A DNA stretch of 13,703 nucleotides from Flavobacterium sp. (GTDB lineage Bacteria > Bacteroidota > Bacteroidia > Flavobacteriales > Flavobacteriaceae), in assembly GCA_012032075.1 (NCBI GenBank), contig JAAURU010000040.1, positions 1 to 13,703 on the forward strand, written 5' to 3'. The notes beneath the pieces are model-generated. The model was not told the DNA's origin. It was given only the letters and a program-made list of their open reading frames with translations, and searched no databases. Shown here piece after piece: positions 7,613 through 13,703 of the stretch (position 1 is its first letter; the number at the start of each line of letters is the position of its first letter). The position numbers were made by a program, and so were the translations under genes.

Positions 7613-9094
7613 ATGAATCTTACAACAAATTTAAATACAAATGAGTTTCACAATAAAGTAAATGAAACTAGTGTTTACAAGAGATCTATGATTTCAAGAA
7701 TTGTCTCTTCAGTATTATGGTTTCTATTTATACTAAATGCTGTAATTCTCTCACTTAATTTTTTTAATATGCCAGAATGGAGTTTGGGTTCTATCTTTAA
7801 AATAAATGGTTTTACATTATTAATTTGGACCTCTGTTACTTTTTTTAGTGCCATTGTAAGTAGTTATGCAAGTAATTATCTTAAAGGATCAAAATTTCAA
7901 TCAAAATTTATGTTGTTATGTTTGAGCTTTACATTGTCGGTAATGCTTTTAGTTTTTGCAAACCATATAGTGCTTTTTATCCTTAGTTGGTTGCTTATGG
8001 GTGTTTTGATGTCGGAATTAATTGGCATTGATAAAACATGGGGTGAAGCTCAAGAAGCTTTGAAGTTTACAAGAAAATATTTTTTAGCAGGAACTGTTTT
8101 CTTGGCTACAGGGCTAATTATATTGTCAATTTATACTGATAATTTTATGATTAGTAGTTTGGTGATTGAAATTATTGAATTGCCACTTTATATTGTAATA
8201 CCTGCAGCTTTTTGCATTATTGTAGCTGCAATATTACAATCTGCTATTTATCCTTTTCATAGATGGTTACTATCTGCAATGACAGCTCCAACTCCAGCTT
8301 CTGCATTAATGCATGCTGGTTTTGTTAATGGAGCTGGAATTTTATTGACTATTTTTTCAACAGTACTATTTGCTTCAAATACTTTGACTTTTTTGTTTAT
8401 TATTGGAGGATTTACAGCAATTATTGCTCAGTTTGCTAAATTACTTCAAGTAAATGTAAAACAAAAATTAGCATGCTCAACTATAGCTCAAATGGGCTTT
8501 ATGATTATGCAATGTGGTTTAGGTTTTTTCAATGCAGCAGTAGCACATTTAATTTTACATGGATTTTATAAAGCGTATTTGTTTTTGTCTTCTGGTGAAG
8601 AAGTGGGTCAAACAAAACCAGAAAAACCGATTAAATTAAAAATAAAACCCTTGCAGTTATTAATAGTATTTCTTTTTGGAGGACTTGGAGCTTATCTTTT
8701 TGCCATTATGACAGGTAAAGGGATGTCTATGGATAGTGGTATTTTCTTGACACTAGTGGTTGCAATAACAGTAGGACAAGTAACTTATAATTTCATCAAA
8801 GAAAAGAGTCTTTCGATAGTTCAAAAAACAATATTGCCACCACTATTATTTATCAGCGGTATAAGTATTTATGCTTTACTATATAATGGTATAACAGTTC
8901 TAATGTTTAATATGCCAATGAGTAATCAGCCTATACCTTTATCATGGACTCAAATTATTTTTGGAATTATTTTTCTCTTAGGTTTTTTCATCATGAAATT
9001 AGGAGTGTATAAGAAGATTCCATGGTTATATGTTAAGTTGATGAACGTAACACAACCTAACAAAAACACATTTTTAATGTATAAATCAAAATAG
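7613..9094 (+). CDS. dabB: DabB, NuoL-like membrane subunit of the DabAB inorganic carbon transporter
   Basis: Polytopic inner-membrane protein, 493 residues, intact. After a hydrophilic N-terminus of about 30 residues there are a dozen or more membrane helices. The core is a proton-conducting antiporter domain like NuoL/MrpA. The clearest block is SAIYPFHRWLLSAMTAPTPA followed by SALMHAG (residues 210-236), then KLLQVNVKQKLACSTIAQMG (about 277-294) and HGFYKAYLFLSSG (316-328). It is shorter than NuoL, as is usual for DabB. In characterised systems (Halothiobacillus DAB2) DabB is thought to supply a cation gradient that drives CO2 hydration by DabA. The pairing with dabA two bases downstream makes this assignment much firmer than homology alone, since single NuoL-like proteins are often mislabelled as complex I subunits. 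No Nuo genes are nearby. Confidence 0.93.
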   Translation: MNLTTNLNTNEFHNKVNETSVYKRSMISRIVSSVLWFLFILNAVILSLNFFNMPEWSLGSIFKINGFTLLIWTSVTFFSAIVSSYASNYLKGSKFQSKFMLLCLSFTLSVMLLVFANHIVLFILSWLLMGVLMSELIGIDKTWGEAQEALKFTRKYFLAGTVFLATGLIILSIYTDNFMISSLVIEIIELPLYIVIPAAFCIIVAAILQSAIYPFHRWLLSAMTAPTPASALMHAGFVNGAGILLTIFSTVLFASNTLTFLFIIGGFTAIIAQFAKLLQVNVKQKLACSTIAQMGFMIMQCGLGFFNAAVAHLILHGFYKAYLFLSSGEEVGQTKPEKPIKLKIKPLQLLIVFLFGGLGAYLFAIMTGKGMSMDSGIFLTLVVAITVGQVTYNFIKEKSLSIVQKTILPPLLFISGISIYALLYNGITVLMFNMPMSNQPIPLSWTQIIFGIIFLLGFFIMKLGVYKKIPWLYVKLMNVTQPNKNTFLMYKSK

Positions 9095-9096
9095 AT

Positions 9097-11467
9097 ATGA
9101 ATCAAGCCATTTTAACTAGTATTGAAGAAGCCTCTAGGGTAATTGGAAAAACGTGGCCTTTATACACCTTTGTAGCATCTAATCCACTATCTGGTTACGA
9201 AAAAGCATCTTTTCTTGAAGCTGTAAGTTTAGCTCAAAAGTATTTTAGTGCAAATGCGTTTCCAGTAGCTAATTTGTACCGTCAAGCTTTGGAAAATGAG
9301 TATATTGATAGTACTGTTTTGGTAGCACTGCTTAAAGAAAATGGATTTTCTGAAACACCAGCAAGCTGTTTAAAAATGATGGAAAAGAAAAGCCTTTCTT
9401 TTGAAGTTAAAATAGATAAAAAATTGAATCAAATTATGGTGAAATGGCTTGCTGCTTTTATGGATGAAGGACTTGCAGAATGGGAAATGCCATTAAAACT
9501 GAGGGTTTTTACAATGCATGGAGATTGTTAGCCCCTTATGATTCTGAAATAGGAACAATTTTGTTAAAAGATATTCCAAAAACAAGTTATGAAGCAATTG
9601 AAATTCTTTTAAAAGACTATGCTAAAAAAGACTATATTAAGATTTTTACACATCATTTGACGGCACTTCCAGGATGGACAGGATACATTAATCATCGAAC
9701 ACAATCCAATTCTGACTGGCAACAAGAATTTCCAATTGATGCAATGGATTATTTGGCAGTACGACTTTGGACTGCACAAAAAATAAAAACACCTTTTTAT
9801 ATTCAGCAAGTAGAAAATAAGTCTGACGAATTAGTTTCCAAAATGCAATATGTTTGGTTGCAAGCTTGGGAGAAAAGTTGGCAAAACCAATTAATCAACA
9901 CTTTAGAAAAGATACCACAAGATATCCAATCTATAGATAGTACTACAATTCCAGATGCGCAATTGGTCTTTTGTATCGATACTCGTTCTGAAGTTATTCG
10001 AAGAAATATTGAATCTAAAGGAAATTATGAAACCTTTGGTTATGCTGGATTTTTTGGAATAGCTATGGATTATCAAAGCTTTAATGATGGTGTTATTCGA
10101 AAATCTTGTCCGCCAATAGTTGCTTCTGCATACACTGTTTCTGAAAGTGCTCAACCAGAAAAAATAAGATAGTTAAAAGTATCAGAAGAAAACAAAGGTA
10201 TAAAATTTTATAACTATTTTCTTAAGCGAATGAAAAACATGCTTCCATCTGCTTTTGGTTATGTGGAAGGATCTGGATTGTATTATGGATTGTCATTGGT
10301 AAAAAGAACCTTATCACCGAGTTTGTTTTATACTAAAAAGCAACTTTCTAGTGGAGAAATGGAGTCTATTTGTCAACCCAATATCAATAAAGTAAAGCAA
10401 AATAATATGGAGCATCTTGAGATACCTCTTGAAGAAAAAGTGGCAATTGTAAAATCGGCTTTTGATTTGATGTGTTGGAAACAATTTGCACCTTTGGTTC
10501 TCTTTGTAGGACACGGTAGTCATTCTTCTAATAATCCATTTGGTTCTAGTTTAGATTGTGGAGCCTGTGCAGCAAGTCCAGGTAGACATAATGCACGTAT
10601 GTTAGCAAAATTAGCCAATTCGATTGAAGTGAGAAATGAATTATTAGATAAGTACAATATCATAATTCCTGATACCACTTTGTTTCTAGGAGCAGAACAC
10701 AATACAACTACTGATGCTATTGTTATTTTTGACGCTCAAGCTCCAGATTCATTTCATCAACGGATAAAAGATTTAAAAACGAATCTTACCAAAGCTCAAT
10801 CTACTTGTGTTCAAGAAAAATTTAGTTTAAGGATGGTTTGTCTTTGGCAAAACAAAAAGCAAGTGATTGGAGTGAAACAAGACCAGAATGGGGACTTGCT
10901 AAAAATGCAGGATTTATAGTTGGTCCAAGAAGTTTAACCCAACATACCAATCTAGAGGGGCGTTGTTTTCTTCATAGTTACGACTGGGAATTAGATACTA
11001 CAGGTAAGGCACTGGAAGGAATCATGCAAGGGCCAATGGTGGTAACACAATGGATAAACAATCACTACTACTTTTCAACTGTAGATAATAAAACGTATGG
11101 TGGAGGTTCAAAAGTGACGACTAATATCACTGGAAAATTTGGAGTAGTAGAGGGGAATGGAGGTGACCTAAAAATGGGATTACCACTGCAATCTTTATAT
11201 GAGTCAGATGAAGAAATGTATCATCAACCACTGCGTTTAACTGTAGTCATTCAAGCGCCTTTAGATCGTGTTACTGAAATAGTAGTAAAAAACAATAATA
11301 TAAAAGAATTGTTAGATAATGAATGGATTTATATGATGGTTATGGAGCCAAAACAAAACAATATGCTATTTCAATATAAGAAAGAGTTGAATTGGATGGC
11401 AACTACAAAAAATAAATACAATTCAACTAATGAGGAAGTTTTTAATAATCAACCAATTTTGGTATAG
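9097..11467 (+). CDS. dabA: DabA (DUF2309), zinc-dependent CO2-hydrating subunit; frame broken several times
   Basis: Carbonic-anhydrase-like partner of DabB, peripheral on the cytoplasmic side. ATG 9097 is two bases after the dabB stop, so translation is probably coupled. Repaired length is about 790 residues. The four zinc-site residues of the family are present: Cys and Asp in CIDTRSE (about 293 and 295), His in VGHGSHSSNNPFGSS (about 473) and Cys in LDCGACAAS (about 488). The 15-residue His-Cys spacing equals that of H524/C539 in Halothiobacillus DabA. Other blocks are WPLYTFVASNPLSGYE, KNMLPSAFGYVEG, ASDWSETRPEWGLAKNAGFI, CFLHSYDWELD and MQGPMVVTQWINNHYYFST. Breaks are at 9493-9498 (one base missing), 10161-10166 (A6, one missing), 10203-10212 (frame returns, one extra base or two missing) and about 10829 (one missing). 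All sit in A/T runs, so error is likelier than decay. Confidence 0.93.
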
Positions 11468-11485
11468 TTGTGTTTTGTATAAAAT

Positions 11486-11521
11486 AAAAAAAGGCTTTAG
11501 AGATTTCTAAAGCCTTTTTTT
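11486..11521. terminator. Bidirectional terminator between dabA and tRNA-Met
   Basis: AGGCTTTAGA pairs with TCTAAAGCCT around the loop GATT (11502-11505), flanked by A7 on the left and T7 on the right. The symmetric A and T runs let it stop dabA transcripts on the plus strand and tRNA-Met transcripts on the minus strand. It ends two bases before the tRNA 3' end. Confidence 0.88.
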
Positions 11522-11522
11522 G

Positions 11523-11596
11523 TAGCGAAGACGGGAGTTGAACCCGTGACCTCAGGGTTATGAATCCTGCGCTCTAACCGACTGAGCTACCTCGCC
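11523..11596 (-). tRNA. tRNA-Met (anticodon CAT)
   Basis: Minus strand cloverleaf. Acceptor GGCGAGG pairs with CTTCGCT through a G-T closing pair and a second G-T pair; discriminator A at 11523. The anticodon loop is TTCATAA with CAT, and the T arm is ACGGG-TTCAACT-CCCGT. CCA is not encoded in full. It lacks the initiator features, so it is an elongator Met tRNA; the CAT anticodon alone does not exclude a tRNA-Ile2 (lysidine) gene. Confidence 0.93.
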
Positions 11597-11628
11597 ATTA
11601 AATATATTAGCATTCTCGAATGCGGGTG

Positions 11629-11659
11629 CAAATATATAATTATTTCAGTTTATTACAAA
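11629..11659 (-). promoter_or_regulatory. Promoter of tRNA-Met
   Basis: On the minus strand TTTG (11659-11656), exactly 19 bp, then TATATTTG (11636-11629): the same layout as the tRNA-Pro promoter. The leader to the tRNA is 32 bases and contains GCATTC-GA-GAATGC (11623-11610), a possible small hairpin in the pre-tRNA. Confidence 0.8.
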
Positions 11660-11693
11660 TATTTTTTTGTAAAAAAATATTCTATTTTTTCTT

Positions 11694-11725
11694 TTTGGTT
11701 TTTCAGATTATTCTCTATATATTTC
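11694..11725 (+). promoter_or_regulatory. Probable promoter of the START-like gene
   Basis: TTTG at 11694-11697, 20 bp, then TATATTTC at 11718-11725, one base off TAnnTTTG. The ATG at 11744 follows 18 bp later after an A/T-rich leader. Confidence 0.5.
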
Positions 11726-11743
11726 CAAAATAAATTTTTCAAA

Positions 11744-12136
11744 ATGGAAGTTAAAGTAAAATATGAATTAGAATTCCCTATTCACGCGTCACCGTCTTTA
11801 TTATATCAATATATATCTACCCCTTCAGGTTTGTCTGAGTGGTTTGCTGATAATGTTAATTCTAGAGGAGAGTTGTTTACTTTTATTTGGGATGATTCTG
11901 AAGAAAAAGCTAAATTGATTGCAAAAAGAACAGGTGAGAGAGTTAAATTTCGATGGTTAGATGAAGAAGGAGAAGATACGGATTACTTTTTTGAGATAAA
12001 AATTATAGAAGATGATATTACTAAAGATGTATCTGTTGTTGTAATTGATTTTGCAGAAGAAGATGAAGTTGAAGAATCGAAATTATTATGGGAAAATCAA
12101 ATTTCTGATTTAAAACATGTTTTAGGTTCGGTTTAA
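11744..12136 (+). CDS. START-like (SRPBCC/AHSA1-type) domain protein
   Basis: 130 residues, intact. Soluble, no signal peptide. The N-terminus KVKYELEFPIHASPSLLYQY followed by ISTPSGLSEWFAD is the usual entrance of the helix-grip (SRPBCC) fold, in which a hydrophobic pocket is wrapped by a beta sheet. GERVKFRWLDEEGE and EIKIIEDDITKDVSVVVIDF are later strands, and LLWENQISDLKHVLGS is the C-terminal helix. The protein is very acidic. From memory a short START-like protein next to a class IV aminotransferase and yqgE is a common flavobacterial arrangement. Ligand and role are unknown. It has its own likely promoter and ends in front of a strong hairpin. Confidence 0.85.
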   Translation: MEVKVKYELEFPIHASPSLLYQYISTPSGLSEWFADNVNSRGELFTFIWDDSEEKAKLIAKRTGERVKFRWLDEEGEDTDYFFEIKIIEDDITKDVSVVVIDFAEEDEVEESKLLWENQISDLKHVLGSV

Positions 12137-12152
12137 ACTAAAATATTAAGAG

Positions 12153-12160
12153 TATATTTG
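12153..12160 (+). promoter_or_regulatory. Likely -7 box for the aminotransferase gene
   Basis: TATATTTG, a perfect TAnnTTTG box, ends one base before the hairpin at 12161. No clear TTTG at -33 (only TTCG at 12127-12130). Initiation a few bases downstream would place the first base within the left arm of that hairpin. Confidence 0.5.
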
Positions 12161-12186
12161 TCCCGATTTTAAAATCGGGATTTTTT
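12161..12186 (+). terminator. Terminator of the START-like gene, abutting the next start codon
   Basis: TCCCGATTTT (12161-12170) and AAAATCGGGA (12171-12180) are a perfect palindrome followed by T6. The central A/T pairs would open to form the loop. The next gene's ATG follows the T run with no gap. Confidence 0.8.
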
Positions 12187-13028
12187 ATGGTGAATTATAA
12201 TGGTACTATTCAAGAAAATAGTACAGTTGCAATTGAAAGTAATAGGGGTTTTTAGTAGGTGATAGTGTTTTTGAAACAATTAAAATACTCAATAATAAGA
12301 TATTGTTCTTAGAAGATCATTATTTTAGATTAATGTCTTCTATGCGAATTTTTAGAATGGAAATTCCGATGCATTTTACTATGGAGTTTTTTGAAGAGCA
12401 AATACTTTTGTTATTAAGTTCTACTAATGTTAAGTTATCTTCATTTAGAATTCGGTTTTCTGTTTATAGAAAAGGTGAAGGGTTTTATTTACCAGCTACA
12501 AATGAAATTGAATATGTTATTGTTGCATCTCCATTAGAAAATGATTTATACACTATTGAAACAACTTCTTATGAGGTTGAATTATATAAAGATGCTTACA
12601 TAACCAAGCAGTTGTTTTCGACCTTAAAATCTAATAATAAAATTATTCAAATTGCAGGAAGTATTTTTGCCTTTGAAAACGGTTATGCTAATTGTTTGCT
12701 TTTAAATGATGAGAAAAATGTAGTAGAAGCGTTGCAAGGCAATGTTTTCATGAAAGTAGGTAATGAATTAATTACTCCACCTGTTAATGATGGTTGTTTG
12801 AATGGTATAATGAGAAAACAAGTTCTTACGATTGCTAAAAAAATGGAAGGAATTGATGTTGTTGAGAAGTCAATTTCTCCATTTGATTTGCAAAAAGCAG
12901 ATGAATTATTTATAACGAATGTTGTCAAAGGAATTCAACCGATAACAAAATATAGAAAAAAAGAATATTCTCTTGAATATGCAAAAGAAATACTAATTAG
13001 ATTGAATGCTCAAATAAGACTTAATTAA
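12187..13028 (+). CDS. Class IV PLP-dependent aminotransferase family protein; frame broken once
   Basis: Fold-type IV PLP enzyme, the family of branched-chain and D-amino acid aminotransferases and aminodeoxychorismate lyase; the exact reaction cannot be fixed from sequence alone. Start ATG 12187 (MVNYNGTIQE). The frame stops at 12253; one extra T in the T5 run at 12249-12253 gives NRGFLVGDSVFETIKILNNK and a 280-residue protein. Visible blocks are GDSVFET near the N-terminus, HYFRLMSSM, STLKSNNK with the probable PLP lysine (about residue 148), ENGYANCLLLNDEKNVVEA with the conserved Glu near 181, GNVF and GCLNGIMRKQ. The start sits right after a terminator T run, so its mRNA leader is very short. 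Convergent with yqgE: the two stop codons share an 8-bp overlap. Confidence 0.88.
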
Positions 13029-13581
13029 GCATGGGGTCTGAAGGGGCATTAGAGAAAAGTACATATTCACCACCTAATTCATCAATTTTTTCTTTCCAAA
13101 AATGTTGGGAAGATTTTGCAAGTAATTTGCTTTTTTGATTATTCTCTACAATAATCCATGAATTCTCTTTTAATTCATTTTCTAATTGACCTTTACTCCA
13201 GCCACTATATCCTAAGAAGAAGCGAATATTTTTTTTAGAAATATCTCCACTATTAATTAATGCCTTTGTAGTTTCAAAATCACCACCCCAATAAATACCA
13301 TTAGCTATTTCAATACTACTAGGAATAATATTAGGGACGTTGTGAATAAAATACAAATTGTCTTGTTCTACAGGACCACCATTGTAAACTTCAAAAATAG
13401 CCTCAATTTCTGGTACTAAATCATTGATAGTATAATTAAGAGGTTTATTTAAAATAAACCCTACAGATCCATCATTATTGTGTTCTGCTAAAAGAATAAC
13501 AGAACGATTAAACGAAAAATCTCCTAACGTAGAAGGTTCTGCTATCAGCAAATTTCCTTTTTTGGGTAAAACTGATATCAT
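13021..13581 (-). CDS. yqgE: YqgE/AlgH family protein
   Basis: 186 residues from ATG 13581 (MISVLPKKGNLLIAEP). A TTG six bases upstream would add two residues, but ATG fits the family start better. Blocks of the family are GNLLIAEPSTLGDFSFNRSV, LLAEHNNDGSVGFILNKPL, YNGGPVEQDNLYFIHN, IYWGGDFETTKALI and RFFLGYSGWSKGQLENEL. Soluble protein of the YqgE/AlgH superfamily. AlgH has been described as affecting alginate regulation in Pseudomonas, but the biochemical role is not established and is unlikely to be the same here. Overlaps the aminotransferase stop by 8 bp in the convergent orientation. No convincing promoter seen in the A/T-rich 70 bp upstream. Confidence 0.93.
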   Translation of the reverse strand: MISVLPKKGNLLIAEPSTLGDFSFNRSVILLAEHNNDGSVGFILNKPLNYTINDLVPEIEAIFEVYNGGPVEQDNLYFIHNVPNIIPSSIEIANGIYWGGDFETTKALINSGDISKKNIRFFLGYSGWSKGQLENELKENSWIIVENNQKSKLLAKSSQHFWKEKIDELGGEYVLFSNAPSDPMLN

Positions 13582-13650
13582 ATGCAATTGATTTTTAATT
13601 AAAAATTATCAAAAAAAGTTTACAAAATCAAATAAAAATTAATGATAAAT

Positions 13651-13678
13651 AAAAAAATCCCGCAAATTGCGGGATTTT
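13651..13678 (-). terminator. Terminator for a minus-strand gene beyond the right edge
   Basis: AAAATCCCGCA (13654-13664) pairs with TGCGGGATTTT (13668-13678) around a three-base loop. Read on the minus strand the stem is followed by a T7 run, while on the plus strand only T4 follows. This fits a minus-strand gene to the right of the window ending just before it, upstream of yqgE. Confidence 0.75.
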
Positions 13679-13703
13679 AGATTGTATGTAAAAAAATTAT
13701 TTT

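Noticed and set aside
7613..9094. NADH dehydrogenase subunit L (complex I) or Mrp antiporter subunit
   Set aside because: It is short for NuoL, has no nuo or mrp neighbours, and is coupled to a clear dabA.
9609..10702. Minus-strand ORFs of 60-83 codons inside dabA
   Set aside because: Shadows of the dabA coding strand, with no family features.
307..12253. Programmed ribosomal frameshifting as the cause of the broken frames
   Set aside because: There are too many sites, in unrelated housekeeping genes, without a consistent slippery heptamer or downstream structure. Missing bases in homopolymers explain them better.

Overview
The window looks like a piece of a Flavobacteriia (Bacteroidota) chromosome, most likely Flavobacterium or a close relative. 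The DNA is very A+T-rich. The promoters that can be read have the Bacteroidota form TTTG-N19/20-TAnnTTTG, starts are preceded by A-rich leaders rather than Shine-Dalgarno sequences, and the proteins are typical of the group: a large secreted Ig-like protein, a heterodimeric methylmalonyl-CoA mutase, a START-like protein and YqgE.

Layout. Bases 1-1262 (minus) hold the 5' part of a secreted surface protein that runs off the left edge. Bases 1532-5678 (minus) form a cluster mutA - small lipoprotein - scpA(mutB), encoding both subunits of B12-dependent methylmalonyl-CoA mutase. Upstream of it on the same strand are a FtsB/DivIC-type cell-division protein and uridine kinase (5805-6754). A tRNA-Pro gene follows on the plus strand with its own promoter and terminator. 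Bases 7231-11467 (plus) carry a small conserved-looking protein of unknown function and then dabB-dabA, a two-gene membrane system for energised uptake of inorganic carbon. A bidirectional terminator separates dabA from a tRNA-Met on the minus strand. The right end has a START-like gene, a class IV aminotransferase and a convergent yqgE.

Reading frames. Seven of the eleven protein genes have, or probably have, broken frames: the Ig-like protein, scpA, the lipoprotein, udk, dabA, the aminotransferase and probably the FtsB-like gene. Almost every break is repaired by one extra base in a short homopolymer. Essential or housekeeping genes are hit, once inside a P-loop. The simplest reading is uncorrected homopolymer errors in the assembly, not a set of real pseudogenes. 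I annotate these genes as whole units and give each break.

How the genes may work together. DabAB would raise cytoplasmic bicarbonate. In a heterotrophic flavobacterium this would supply carboxylases such as those feeding the propionyl-CoA/methylmalonyl-CoA route, which the mutase interconverts with succinyl-CoA. The link is inference: the two sets are on opposite strands and separated by housekeeping genes. I found no undescribed multi-gene system. The points most worth following up are the small gene next to dabB, dispersed repeats that have become coding sequence in both mutase subunits, a promoter and first-transcribed sequence shared by the two tRNAs, and a promoter that overlaps a terminator at 12153-12186.
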